Below, one piece after another: positions 23,756-33,561 of a stretch of DNA of 64,000 nt. Each line of letters starts with the position of its first letter. The first letter of the stretch is position 1. Both the position numbers and the translations under genes were made by a program. The DNA is from Devosia nitrariae (lineage in GTDB: Bacteria; Pseudomonadota; Alphaproteobacteria; Rhizobiales; Devosiaceae), in the NCBI RefSeq assembly GCF_030160115.1, contig NZ_BSNS01000004.1, forward strand, positions 158,807 to 222,806. The letters are read 5' to 3'. Below the pieces are notes generated by a model. It saw nothing but the letters and a program-made list of their open reading frames with translations. It did no database searches and was not told where the DNA came from.

Positions 23756-24822
23756 TCAACGGCCTCTTGCGAGTTCGGCGCGATCACGCCGAGCCGTTCA
23801 CCACCGTAGTGCCGGCGCAGTGGCTGCCACCACCAGTTGTTATCGAGGTACCAGTCGACGGTTTTCTCGATTCCGGTCTCAAACGTCTCCTTCGCCCGCC
23901 AGCCAAGTTCCAGTTCCAGCTTGGTTGAATCGATCGCATAGCGCGCGTCATGCCCCGGTCGGTCGGCCACGAAACTGATCAGCCTTTCGCGCGGCGCCCT
24001 CTCGGGTCGACGTTCATCCAGCAACGCGCAGATGCGCCGGACCACGTCGATGTTGCGGCGTTCGTCGCGGCCGCCGACATTGTAGGTTTCGCCGATGCGA
24101 CCGCGGTCGATGATGACGTCGAGGGCCCGGGCGTGATCGCCGACATACAACCAGTCGCGAACATTCTCGCCGGTGCCGTACACTGGCAACGTTTGCTCCT
24201 CGAGCGCATTCAGGATTGTGAGCGGAATGAGTTTTTCCGGGAAATGATAGGGCCCGTAGTTGTTTGAGCAGTTCGATACCAGGATGGGCAAGTCATAAGT
24301 CCTCGCCCAAGCTTTGGCGAGATGATCCGCCGCCGCCTTGGATGCGGCATAGGGGGAGCTTGGATCATAAGGACTCGTCTCGGAGAAAAAACCTGTACTG
24401 CCGAGCGAGCCGTAGACCTCGTCAGTAGAAACATGCAGGAAGCGAAACCCGTCTCGTGCCGCTAGACTGAGGCCATCCAGATAGCCGCGAGTGGTTTCGA
24501 GCAGTGTATAGGTGCCAATGACGTTGGTGTGAATGAAGGCATCGGCATCAGCAATGGACCGGTCGACATGGCTTTCCGCGGCCAGATGCATGACCCGATC
24601 CGGCCGAAAGCTTTCAAACGCAGCGGTCATGGCCCGCCGGTCACATATGTCGGCCCTCAGGAAGCGGTAGTTGCTCCGCCCCTCGACCTGACGCAGTGAC
24701 GCCAGGCTTCCGGCATAGGTCAGCTTGTCGACAGTAAGCACGTCATAGCCCTTGGCCACGACAAGTTGGCGAACCAGTTCGGAACCAATGAACCCGGCGC
24801 CGCCAGTGACGAGGACGCGCAT
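23743..24822 (-). CDS. rfbB: dTDP-glucose 4,6-dehydratase
   Basis: 359 residues. [13 protein letters not shown] binds NAD+, [12 protein letters not shown] is the RmlB-specific motif, [10 protein letters not shown] carries the dehydratase Asp-Glu pair and [11 protein letters not shown] the catalytic Tyr and Lys. It converts dTDP-glucose to the 4-keto-6-deoxy intermediate used by RfbC and RfbD. It directly follows rfbC with no gap. Confidence 0.97.
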   Translation of the reverse strand: MRVLVTGGAGFIGSELVRQLVVAKGYDVLTVDKLTYAGSLASLRQVEGRSNYRFLRADICDRRAMTAAFESFRPDRVMHLAAESHVDRSIADADAFIHTNVIGTYTLLETTRGYLDGLSLAARDGFRFLHVSTDEVYGSLGSTGFFSETSPYDPSSPYAASKAAADHLAKAWARTYDLPILVSNCSNNYGPYHFPEKLIPLTILNALEEQTLPVYGTGENVRDWLYVGDHARALDVIIDRGRIGETYNVGGRDERRNIDVVRRICALLDERRPERAPRERLISFVADRPGHDARYAIDSTKLELELGWRAKETFETGIEKTVDWYLDNNWWWQPLRRHYGGERLGVIAPNSQEAVECVS

Positions 24823-25395
24823 TCAGGCCTCCACGGTAGAGTGGCGAAAATAGTGGGGCAGGTCTCGCAGGCGTGGCTGCTGGCCATCCCTGGCCGAAAG
24901 GTGTCGGGGGTCAGCTTCCGCGGGCCAAGTCACGCCAATATCGGGATCGTCCCAGAGCACGCCCTTGTCGCGTTCGCGGTCATAGTAGTTGGTCACCTTG
25001 TAGGCGACGAGCGTATCGGGCGTCAGCGTGCAGAACCCATGCAGGAACCCCACCGGAACCCAGAGCTGGTTCCCTTCATCCGCTGTAAGCATAGCCGAGA
25101 CCCATTTGCCAAAAGTCGGCGACCCTGTGCGGATGTCGACCGCCACGTCGAAAATGGCGCCTGCCACGCAGCGAACCAGCTTGCCCTGCGCTGATGGCTC
25201 GCTCTGAAAGTGTAACCCTCGAACGACACCAGGGCTCCTGCTGAGCGACTGGTTCTCCTGCACGAATGTCACGTTCGCAACATTGGCAACGAACCAGTCA
25301 TTTCGAAAGGTTTCCGAGAAGTATCCTCGGTCATCGCCATGGCGCGACGGCGTTATCTCGGCGACGTCCGCAATCTCTAGACGGTACAACTTCAT
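24823..25395 (-). CDS. rfbC: dTDP-4-dehydrorhamnose 3,5-epimerase
   Basis: 190 residues, a typical RmlC cupin. HGDDRGYFSETFRNDWF, the catalytic-His segment VVRGLHFQSEPSAQGKLVR and the DVAVDIRTGSPTFGKWVS stretch are characteristic. It epimerises C3 and C5 before reduction. GGAG lies eight bases before the ATG at 25395, making this the first gene and probable promoter end of the five-gene leftward operon rfbC-rfbB-rfbD-rfbA-mutase. Confidence 0.96.
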   Translation of the reverse strand: MKLYRLEIADVAEITPSRHGDDRGYFSETFRNDWFVANVANVTFVQENQSLSRSPGVVRGLHFQSEPSAQGKLVRCVAGAIFDVAVDIRTGSPTFGKWVSAMLTADEGNQLWVPVGFLHGFCTLTPDTLVAYKVTNYYDRERDKGVLWDDPDIGVTWPAEADPRHLSARDGQQPRLRDLPHYFRHSTVEA

Positions 25396-25478
25396 CACGC
25401 AGACTCCGGTGAACTAAAACGTCTCTGTCCTCGAGCTGCCTTCTCACACCGCAGCTTCGACGACGTCACAAACGCAAC

Positions 25479-25590
25479 TTAGTCGGCAGCGACGAACTCG
25501 TGCCGCAGGGTCGTGAAGAGAATTTTCAGATCAAGCCAGAAGGTGGAGATCTGGGTATCGTTGACGTTGAAATCGATACGGGCGCCGGTT
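25479..25590 (-). pseudogene. C-terminal remnant of a bacterial sugar transferase
   Basis: The last 29 or so residues encoded here, including STFWLDLKILFTTLRHEF, match the end of ExoY/WbaP-type transferases, where a Ser-x-Trp-Leu-Asp segment is followed by a helix and a short tail. The intact enzyme at 20.4 kb ends in the parallel sequence SLWLDIVIIFRTLKAEF. Upstream of the fragment the frame is Pro/Arg-rich noise without the catalytic core. It is a leftover of a second, older starter transferase. Confidence 0.55.
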
Positions 25591-25742
25591 TTCCGGCGAC
25601 TGTCTGCAGCAGGCATACGCCTCGGCAGTAGCTGGCGGCGGACCGGTGGGTGTGGCGGAATCCGTGCCGAGCGCCCTGTGCCGAACGCTAGCTCCTCAAT
25701 GCAATCGAAGTCCCTCATTGGCCCCCCGCCTGAGCCGATCAA

Positions 25743-26070
25743 ATGAAAAACCGAGGCCTAATTCAACATAAGGTTACCAAATATTTAATACTCGCCAACC
25801 CCAAAAACTACGGACTTGTACTTGGCGCGGGTGCCAAGGACCTCCGACGCACCATATGCTTCGGGCGAATTATCAATCAATGCATGGAGTTAGGACCGTT
25901 CTGTCACGCGTGGAGATAACGGTCGTCCAACGCGTTTTCATGGGCGCAGGTCAGGGCTGCGGAGGGCGCATGAGAACGTCGGAGCAGCGATACGGGCGCA
26001 TCTTGCCTCTCCACTCACGATACAATGATGGCGTTGGATTATCTGTGGCCGGAGTAGTCACTCCTGCCGG
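25743..26070. other. gene-free gap between the rml side and the glycosyltransferase block
   Basis: No gene seen. Positions 25740-25790 are AT-rich (a run with AAATATTTAAT) and could hold a leftward promoter belonging to the lost sugar transferase. The remainder shows no repeats or terminator I can identify. Confidence 0.4.
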
Positions 26071-26910
26071 TCAGGCCCTCTTCGCGGCGCTGCGAACGAT
26101 ACGGTCGACCCCCGGCGGCGACAGCAATGGCAGGCAGAACTTACGCGCGAAGTGCATGAGGCTCTTCAGGTGCGCCCGTCCGGCGCGGCTGGTAAGACCC
26201 GTGGCACTGGTGCGCTGATGGTCGTGGACGAGCTGTGAGGCGGGAAAGCAGACAACCTTGTGGCCGCTCACCCAGATACGTGCACAGAGGTCGACGTCCT
26301 CCATATAGAGGAAGTAGGCTTCGTCCATGCCCCCCAACTGAAGAAACAGATCCCGGCGAATGATAAAGCCCGTTCCCATGACCCATTCGGCTTCAAAGGG
26401 CTGGCCCGCGTTGGTTTCCTCGATCATCAGGTGGCGGTCGATGCGACGCCGCAGCAGCTGTTCGGTCTGGGGCACCCGGCGGCCGACGATGTCGAGCGTC
26501 GAATAGAAGCGACGAGCGCTATATTGCCGACTGCCGTCGGGATTGACGAGGCCGAGGCCACCCATTCCGACGTCCGGGTGCTCGTCCATGTAGTCGAGCA
26601 CTTCGGTCACGCTATCGCGTTCAAAGTAGGTGTCGGGGTTGAGGATCAGCAGGTATTCGCTGTCAACGCCGGATACGCCGAAATTGATGCCAGCACCGTA
26701 GCCGTCGTTGCGGGGCGCCGGTTTGATCGTCACCTGCGGCAGTGCAGCCTGCATCAAAGCCAGCGACTCGTCTCCCGAGCAGTTGTCGACGACGGTAATC
26801 CCGTCCAGCTGCGCTATGCCGTGCGCCAGGAGGGAATTGACGCTTCTGACCGTCAACGCCGGGGTGCGGAAGTTGACGAAGACCACACGCAATCTGGCCC
26901 TTGCCGTCAT
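26071..26910 (-). CDS. glycosyltransferase family 2 (rhamnosyltransferase-like)
   Basis: 279 residues. VVFVNFRTPALTVRSV begins the GT-A fold, LILNPDTYF is the metal-binding Asp-x-Asp type strand (NPD variant), and WVMGTGFIIRRD with FLYMEDVDLCARI is the acceptor-side signature common in WbbL-like rhamnosyl and related transferases. It adds one sugar to the lipid-linked repeat at the inner face of the membrane. A dTDP-rhamnose donor is plausible given the neighbouring rml genes but is not proven. Its start overlaps the upstream gene's stop (ATGA). Confidence 0.88.
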   Translation of the reverse strand: MTARARLRVVFVNFRTPALTVRSVNSLLAHGIAQLDGITVVDNCSGDESLALMQAALPQVTIKPAPRNDGYGAGINFGVSGVDSEYLLILNPDTYFERDSVTEVLDYMDEHPDVGMGGLGLVNPDGSRQYSARRFYSTLDIVGRRVPQTEQLLRRRIDRHLMIEETNAGQPFEAEWVMGTGFIIRRDLFLQLGGMDEAYFLYMEDVDLCARIWVSGHKVVCFPASQLVHDHQRTSATGLTSRAGRAHLKSLMHFARKFCLPLLSPPGVDRIVRSAAKRA

Positions 26911-27998
26911 GATCCGTAGTTTTCCCTGGCGTATGTCCGCGCAACGTCGCGTACGATGCTCCACAGCCGGTCGGCGGACCGGTCCCAATCGAAATGTTCG
27001 AGCCGACTTAGGCCGTCCGCCACCAGGCGCCGGCGCAGATCCGTATCGCTGACAATTCGGTTAAGCCCCTCGGCGATCGACGCAATTTGTGTCGGGTCGA
27101 CGATTACAGCCGCTCCGCCTGCAATCTCTGGCATAGACGACACATTGGAGGTGAGAACCGGCACACCCGAGGCGAAGCCTTCTATGATCGGCAGGCCGAA
27201 GCCCTCGAACAGCGACACGTAGGCAATCGCTCGCGCGCCACGGTAGTAGGCCGGCAGGTCGGCGTCCGACACGCGCCCTGCGAACACCACAAGGTCCGCG
27301 ATGCCGACCTCTTCGGCCACTGCCGCCAAACCCGGGTCGGGCCGGCCCGTGATGACCAGTCGAATTCCGCGCCGCGGCAGTTCGGAGGCAGCATGGGCGC
27401 GTATGAGGCTCGCAACGTTCTTGTAGCCCCGGTGATTGCCGCAATAAAAGACGTAGTCATATCCCGGCGCATGCCTTGCCCCATGGCGCGCGAAACCGGC
27501 GCTGACACCGTTATAGACGACGTGCACCCTGTCGTCTTCCATGCCCGACCAATCGAGGAATTCCTGCCGGACGAACTCCGAGACGCACACGATCGCCCCG
27601 CACCGGTGATAGAGCGGTCTAAAGATCAAGTCGTAGTAGGCACGCTTGGCAGCGCCATAGAAGTGACGATGCGTAAGGTCGTGGACCATTACAACACTTG
27701 GTAGACTCAAGTTCAGAGGTGGCACGAAACCGGCGCTGAAGAATACCCTGCCCCGTTCCGGCTGCACGCGCCACAACGCTTTACTGACGGAAAGCACCGA
27801 GAGCGGTGAGCCGATTTTGCCGGCGACGGCGAGATCAACGACTTGCATATCAATCGGCAGGCGCAATTCGAGCTCTGTCTGAACCCGCCCTATGCCGGTC
27901 TCTGGCGGCCAGCGCCGATCAGCATAAACCGTCAGGGACGAGGCAACACTCGCCCGTCCCGCAGCCATTGGGACGAAGACATCATGCATTGACATCAT
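26907..27998 (-). CDS. glycosyltransferase family 4 (GT-B)
   Basis: 363 residues. The C-terminal half has the GT4 signature: SLFEGFGLPIIEGFASGVPV with the Glu-x7-Glu motif that contacts the donor, after a GNHRGYKN strand and the VIVDPTQ segment. The N-terminal half carries MVHDLTHRHF, as in mannosyl- and rhamnosyltransferases of the WbaZ/WbpY type. Donor is probably GDP-mannose or dTDP-rhamnose. It is linked by 4-base overlaps to the genes before and after, forming a three-gene glycosyltransferase operon (28837 to 26071). Confidence 0.9.
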   Translation of the reverse strand: MMSMHDVFVPMAAGRASVASSLTVYADRRWPPETGIGRVQTELELRLPIDMQVVDLAVAGKIGSPLSVLSVSKALWRVQPERGRVFFSAGFVPPLNLSLPSVVMVHDLTHRHFYGAAKRAYYDLIFRPLYHRCGAIVCVSEFVRQEFLDWSGMEDDRVHVVYNGVSAGFARHGARHAPGYDYVFYCGNHRGYKNVASLIRAHAASELPRRGIRLVITGRPDPGLAAVAEEVGIADLVVFAGRVSDADLPAYYRGARAIAYVSLFEGFGLPIIEGFASGVPVLTSNVSSMPEIAGGAAVIVDPTQIASIAEGLNRIVSDTDLRRRLVADGLSRLEHFDWDRSADRLWSIVRDVARTYARENYGS

Positions 27999-28837
27999 GC
28001 ATCGCCCCAACCCCGCAAGCGTTGCTCAAAAGCAATAAAGCGGTATCGCGCCTGGTCGCGGCGCCCCTTGAGCAGTGCAGCTGCGGCCCCAACCAGCGGT
28101 CGACCGGACATATAGACGACGAACCACAAAGGATATTTTTCCATCCGCATCACACGTCCAAAACCACGATTGTAGCGCCGCCCCCGATCAAGCGTTGCCT
28201 GGTCAAACGCCTCCAATGGCTCAGGATGCATGATCTTGAGCGCGGGGTCGTAACTGCCTTTCGCGCCGCTGCGTAACGCCCGCAACATGAGCTCGGTCTC
28301 TTCACCGGCGCCCCACCTCGTCCCGGACCCCACGCCAAGGTCCTCATTGAAGGGACCGGCATTTTCAAGCGCGGTTGCCCGGTAGAACGTAGTATACGAT
28401 GTTTGACTGGTCCAAATGTTGAAGCGGTCGATGACATGGGGCCTAGCATTCCATCGTCCCTGTGAGGGAACACCTGCGGGCGTAATGCTCATGCCCGTAT
28501 AGAAACCAAGGGCGGGATCTTTGCTGAACGCCGAATCAACCCGCTCCAGCGTATCTTCCGGATAGATGCAATCGTCGTCAGGAAAGGCGACAATATTGCC
28601 CGAAATATGTTGGAGCCCAAGATTTCGGCCGCGCGACAGTCCCCTGCGCGTATCTCGCAGATAAGTAACAGGCAACCGCTCACTATAGGTCCCGACAACC
28701 ATTTCGGTGGCGCCGTCGTTGCTCTGGTCGACGATTACAATCTCGGCCGCCTTCAGCGTTTGTCGTTCAAGGCAACCCAGCAATTCGCCGATCTGTCGCG
28801 CGCGGTTCAAGGTGGATGTGACCAGGGAGATCCGCAT
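27995..28837 (-). CDS. glycosyltransferase family 2
   Basis: 280 residues. SLVTSTLNRARQIGELLGCL, VIVDQSNDGA and FPDDDCIYPEDTLERVD show a GT-A domain with the metal-binding DDD motif. GAGEETELMLRAL is the acceptor-side helix. ATG 28837 has AAGGA sequences just upstream, and earlier in-frame residues do not fit the family. First gene of the three-gene operon. The sugar it transfers is unknown. Confidence 0.88.
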   Translation of the reverse strand: MRISLVTSTLNRARQIGELLGCLERQTLKAAEIVIVDQSNDGATEMVVGTYSERLPVTYLRDTRRGLSRGRNLGLQHISGNIVAFPDDDCIYPEDTLERVDSAFSKDPALGFYTGMSITPAGVPSQGRWNARPHVIDRFNIWTSQTSYTTFYRATALENAGPFNEDLGVGSGTRWGAGEETELMLRALRSGAKGSYDPALKIMHPEPLEAFDQATLDRGRRYNRGFGRVMRMEKYPLWFVVYMSGRPLVGAAAALLKGRRDQARYRFIAFEQRLRGWGDA

Positions 28838-28864
28838 ATCCTTCGTCCTTGCTGCGGTTGGCAA

Positions 28865-29340
28865 CACCACTGTCAGCGCCGAGCATCAACGAGCCGTTGT
28901 TTGAGCGCACGCAACCGATTGACAAAGTGCACCAGCCGCCTCCCTCTCGGCCCGATGCGACCGAAATATTGCAATTCTTCCATGGTCTCTTCCGGAGGGC
29001 GGCGTAGGGATCGACCGTGACGCCGCTCTTCAAGAACAAATCCGATAGATATCTGCCGCGAACCGGCATGTCCACGGTATATTCCAAGTATTCAGGTTCT
29101 CAACCCATAATTGCAATGCGACAGCATTATGACAGCGTCGTACGCATTCCGTCTTGTCAGCGGCCCGAAGCAACATGTCCGCCTCTTGGCAACGGATCGG
29201 ATAGAAAGACGACCGCGCAGTGTTCCGGAGCCTTTCGCACGTACTCGGTAATCGCCGGACCGATCGCACCGCAGGGAAAACCTGCGCCCTTTCCTTCACC
29301 TGAAATTCGAGCTCACTGCCAACGCTTGGACTTGTACCAG
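28865..29340 (-). pseudogene. degraded copy of the DXD glycosyltransferase at 33562-34524
   Basis: The minus-strand translation in scattered frames gives FYPIRCQEADMLLRAADKTE and RYLSDLFLKSGVTVDPYAAL, both nearly the same as in the intact gene 4.7 kb to the right, and the DNA aligns clearly over about 450 bp. The N-terminal half with the DXD site is missing and several frameshifts are present. It is a decayed duplicate, not a second enzyme. Confidence 0.85.
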
Positions 29341-29374
29341 GACCGCACTCCGGCTTCTGGACCGTAGCATATCG

Positions 29375-29640
29375 CACCTCACGCGAGGTTGAGACGCGCG
29401 GCGCCATCCTCGAAACCATCGGCGCTATCGTCTTGACCCTTTCTGTACCGGGCCTTCCTTGTGGTTAGCGTAGAAGATCCGTCCCAGCTGCGGCAGATAT
29501 GGCGCGGTTTCGTTGTGCAGGACTGGTGTGGCCAGGATGCGGGCGCGCAGATTGGCGTAGTCGACGTCCTGAACGTCGATACCCTACTCTTCCGCGATCA
29601 TGAGCGCTTCACATGTGCGTCCAACGGCCAGCCCCATGAT
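29375..29640 (-). pseudogene. degraded copy of the 3' end of the FAD oxidoreductase gene
   Basis: About 240 bp here align with 30815-31055, the last 80 codons of the FAD oxidoreductase. Segments such as GIDVQDVDYANLRARILAT can be read in both. The copy has point changes and small indels, and the rest of the gene is absent. Together with the original it forms imperfect direct repeats on both sides of the methyltransferase gene. To 29835 no other gene is seen. Confidence 0.8.
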
Positions 29641-29835
29641 TCTGCAGCGATATGGCCCGGATGTCGCGCTCCGAGGGTAATTCTACGCCAAGATGGGTCG
29701 CCTTCGCGTATAAAGACATTGGTCTGAGGATAGCGATCCTTAAGGTGACGCTTACGCGTGAGAAGGCTGAAAGACCTTAGATAGATTTAACTTCTAGCGG
29801 CCCAGCGCCAGCACACTGCCAAGGGAGGAGCAAGG

Positions 29836-30717
29836 ATGCTCGACAGGTATCGCCGCCGCGCCGTCACGAAACTTTCGCGAATAGCTCTGCCGGAGAGCTT
29901 TCTGCGAGACTTTCCGGGACATTACTATTCCCCGATCGTCAGCATCCCCGAGGCGCTTAGATATATCGAGACAGTCCGGCCGAGGCAGGACGCCCCCGCG
30001 ATTGATGAAGCCGGAATAATGTCGTTTTTCGACAGGCTGGCGCCGCATCTGGCGGAGATCGACCTTCCCACCGCTCCGGTTTCGACATCGCGATACTACG
30101 AGGACAACATGTACGGCAGGGGGGATGCGGCAATCCTCTCGGCCGTGATTAGAGAACTTCGCCCACGAAGGATCATAGAGGTGGGAAGTGGTTTCTCGTC
30201 GGCATGCGCCCTTGACACAGTCGATGATCTCAACGTGGCGACATCCTTCACCTTCATCGAGCCCTATCCGGAGGCTCGGCTTCACGGTCTTCTCCGGACA
30301 AAAGACCACCCACACGTGACAATACACGCGAAAGGCGTTCAAGACATCGATCTATCGGTGTTTGATGAACTAGAGAGCGGAGATCTCTTGTTCCTGGATA
30401 CGACGCACGTGTCGAAAACCGGATCGGACGTGAACCACGAGCTTTTCCAGATTCTACCTAGACTTAAGTCCGGAGTGATCATCCACTTCCATGACGTGTT
30501 CTGGGGATGGGAGTACCCCGTGGAGTGGGTTCGGGAGAACCGTTCGTGGAACGAACTTTATCTGCTACGAGCGTTTCTGATGCATAACGACGCCTACAGC
30601 ATCCTGATGTTCAATGACATGATGTACCAACTGTATCGGGAAAAAGTGCTTGCGGCGTCCCCCTCGTTTCGAGGTCCGTACGGGGCAGGGGCCGGCCTGT
30701 ATCTTAGGAAGCGATGA
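29836..30717 (+). CDS. class I SAM-dependent methyltransferase (Methyltransf_24-like)
   Basis: 293 residues. RRIIEVGSGFSSACALD is the SAM-binding motif I, FTFIEPYPEAR ends in the acidic motif II region, and GDLLFLDTTHVSKTGSDVNH with HFHDVFWGWEYP resembles the metal-dependent small-molecule methyltransferases. GGGAGGAGC lies just before the ATG at 29836. It is the only rightward gene in this block and is flanked by direct repeats derived from the neighbouring gene, suggesting later arrival. It may O-methylate a sugar of the polymer. Confidence 0.8.
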   Translation: MLDRYRRRAVTKLSRIALPESFLRDFPGHYYSPIVSIPEALRYIETVRPRQDAPAIDEAGIMSFFDRLAPHLAEIDLPTAPVSTSRYYEDNMYGRGDAAILSAVIRELRPRRIIEVGSGFSSACALDTVDDLNVATSFTFIEPYPEARLHGLLRTKDHPHVTIHAKGVQDIDLSVFDELESGDLLFLDTTHVSKTGSDVNHELFQILPRLKSGVIIHFHDVFWGWEYPVEWVRENRSWNELYLLRAFLMHNDAYSILMFNDMMYQLYREKVLAASPSFRGPYGAGAGLYLRKR

Positions 30718-30813
30718 GCCAACCGGTTCGGACCACAGGGAGCGGAGCAGTCTTACTTGCCATGCGACCAACGGTACAAGTGCCGCGGAAGGCTTGCGGC
30801 GGAGACGCGCACT

Positions 30814-33471
30814 TTACCGGGCGTTGAGATGCGCGGCGTCATTCTCGAAACCATCGGCGCTATCGTCCTGCCCCTCGCCATACCGGCCTTTTTTGGTTGT
30901 GTGGTTAGCGTAGATGATTGGTCCCAGCTGCGGCAGGTAGGGCGCTGTCTCGTTCGTCAGCGTCGGCGTTGCCAGGATGCGGGCGCGCAGAGTGGCGTAG
31001 TCGACGTCCTGAACGTCGATACCCTGCTCTTCCGCGATCATGAGCGCGCAGGCGCAAGACTGTGAGGTCTGCCCAGCCGTCAGCTCCATGCGGGCCCCGC
31101 CCATTGCAACATGGTTGACTGACAGACCGATACCGCCAACGAGGCCGCGGGTGCTTTCGGAACGCGTGGGAACGCAAACCTCGTAGGGAAGCGGCGTGGT
31201 CTTGTCCACGCCTCCAGACTTGAGAAAGAACCCACCCTCGACGCGCGTCTCCCAGGTACCGTTGTTGTCGTACGCGTACCGCTTCACGTAGTGGCTATCG
31301 AGGGGGTATGTGATGGTCGAGATCGTCTTGATCGAGCGTGGTACCGTGCCGTCAAAGGTGTTGCAGTCCTCGCCCGTGAGGATGAACTCGCTGGCCAGCC
31401 TTGCCGGCTCGCGCACATAGGTGCGGTTGGGCCAGTGTGGCATTTCACCTGCTGCCCAGTCGGGATCGCAGAAGTGGTCGCTGACCATCCCGTAGGCGCG
31501 CGCCTCGGCGCGAAGGGCGGCAGGAACGCGCGGGTCCGGATCATGCTGCAGGTAATAAAAGAGCCCCAGCATGTAGTTCCTGATCTCCAGACGGATCGCG
31601 GCCTTCTGCGCATAGGTGCCAACGATGTAGTTCGCCGAGGCCTCACCGAGATAGTCGGTGGAGAAGGCGTTGGGACCGTTGTTGAGATCGTAGATATGAC
31701 CATGCCTGGTCGTGGCAATCGGTCCGTAGAGGTTGAACAGATCGCGCATGTCGATAAGCGGATCGAGCGCAAGCTGGCGCCCAAGCAGTTCACAGGTCGC
31801 GGCGCTGTAACCGGTTGGCGGCGTCGTCGGAAACGGAATGCGGATCGACGGATCGTTGGTTACGGGGATGCGTTCGTTGAACCCCTGAACATCAGGGGAA
31901 GCCGCGCCAACTGTCAGATCGCTGGCAAAGCCATGCACGCCTGCGACGAGCCCCGACGCCGGTACACCGGGAGTGACAAACGGGTCGATGACCATCGTAG
32001 CGCCGGCATGGTCAAAGAACTCGTTGACCGGCGCCCGGACGCCATTGTTGGCGTCGATGCCGCTGCCAGCCGCCTCGCGCGCGGTGGAAGTGGTAATCCC
32101 CAGCGCGCGCACGAGCGTGTTCTCGTCGCTACAGTCGAGCCAGCGTTTGCCGCGGAAAGTGCGACCGTCCACGGTAACAATGGTGATGCCCGTCGCGTCC
32201 TCTGACGCTGACAAAATTCCATCGGACCAGAAGACCGGAACATCAAGGCCGTTGGTTTTCGTCGGGTCGAACATGGCCTGGATGACGCTCTCCATCGTCC
32301 TCGGCTGGATGTCGAGCTTGATGGTCGGCTTGCCCTCGAGTTCCTGACACTGGCGCAGCATCCAACGGACGAGCCCCTGGTTGCTGGTCAGAGCATGGCT
32401 GTCCATGTGACCAAGGCCGCCGGTGGTCATGCCCCCCCATCTGCGATCAAATCGGTCACCGATCGGGCAGACAGTCTTGCCCTGGCGCTTGAGTTCGTAG
32501 ACCGCGACCGCGCCGTTGAGCGTGGTACCCCAGACGAGATAGTCATATTCCGTGACATTCTGTGGCTGGTAGCCCGGCAGGTGCTCGTCGATGTCTCCCC
32601 CGGACATCTTCTGGTGCAAGCGCATCATCGCCGCGTGCAACACAAGTCGCTGCGCATCTGTCAAAGCGTGGCTGAGAAACCAGGCGCTATGCTGTGATGT
32701 CGATGGAACGACCGTACCGTTCTGGTTTTGCCCTATGGCGCAAAGGTGCACATGCGGCAGCGGAGCGGCAGCATTGGCGATGGTCGCCTTTTTGACCGGC
32801 CCCTTGTAAGCCTCGAACTCATCGGCGTTCTTGCGACAGACGGAGTGTAAGCCGACGCCGTTCCAGTCGTTTGTGTTGCCGATGTCAGTAACGACCGTCC
32901 CTCCGCAACTCGCTGCCATCTTGTTGGCTGCCGAATGCCAGGCCGTGATGGTAACGCCCTTGGTCGCGTCCCGAGACCGAAATCGGCATCACCTGACGGC
33001 GCGCCAGCATGCGTATCCAGGATGAAGATACCGGCCTCGAAATCGTTGACCGCCAGGTCGTCGCAAAAGTAGGCGGTCCGGATTGCACCGTCGCCGCCGG
33101 ATTGCGTATCGGTTGAGGTTATCGACCCGTCGACAGTGCACGGCTTGGAGAGGTCCTTCCAATTCGCAAGCCGCCCGCTGGGATCGGCCATGAACTTGCC
33201 GAAGCCAATGACCCGGTCCCATACCGGATCGCTGGCAGGATAGTTCTTCACCGTGCGGAAGAACTCATCGATGGTCTTCTTGCGGCGTGTGGAGGGCGCG
33301 GATGAGAATGTCGCGACCAGAGCGTCTGTTTCCGGTTGGAAGGCGAACGCTGGCAACGCGCCGCCAGCCGTCTCGGCGCTCAGCGTAAACGGATGTAAGA
33401 CCGCGACGGCCCCAATGCAGGCTGTACCGGCTAGTAGGGTGCGCCGAGTGATTTTCGGCGGCTGATCCACT
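30814..33471 (-). pseudogene. Tat-exported lectin-like domain fused to FAD-dependent oxidoreductase, frameshifted
   Basis: Read through one frameshift near 32970-32990, this gives a protein of nearly 890 residues. The N-terminus KITRRTLLAGTACIGAVAVL is a twin-arginine signal. Residues about 45-280 resemble a concanavalin/LamG-like domain of the kind found on phage tail fibres, ending in WFLSHALTDAQRLVLHAAMM. Then EYDYLVWGTTLNGAVAVYEL and RWGGMTTGGLG begin an FAD_oxidored (PF12831-type) domain that runs to the C-terminus. GTG 33471 with AGGGA upstream is the likeliest start. The shift may be a real inactivation, a slippage site or a sequence error. Without it, the enzyme would act in the periplasm, presumably on a polysaccharide-related substrate. 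Confidence 0.7.
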
Positions 33472-33561
33472 TGTAGTGTCCCTGGAATGGCTGCGCCTGG
33501 ATGCGGCACGCGTCCCCATGCCGCCCACAGGTCTCGACCCTATTGAGACTTGATCAAACGG

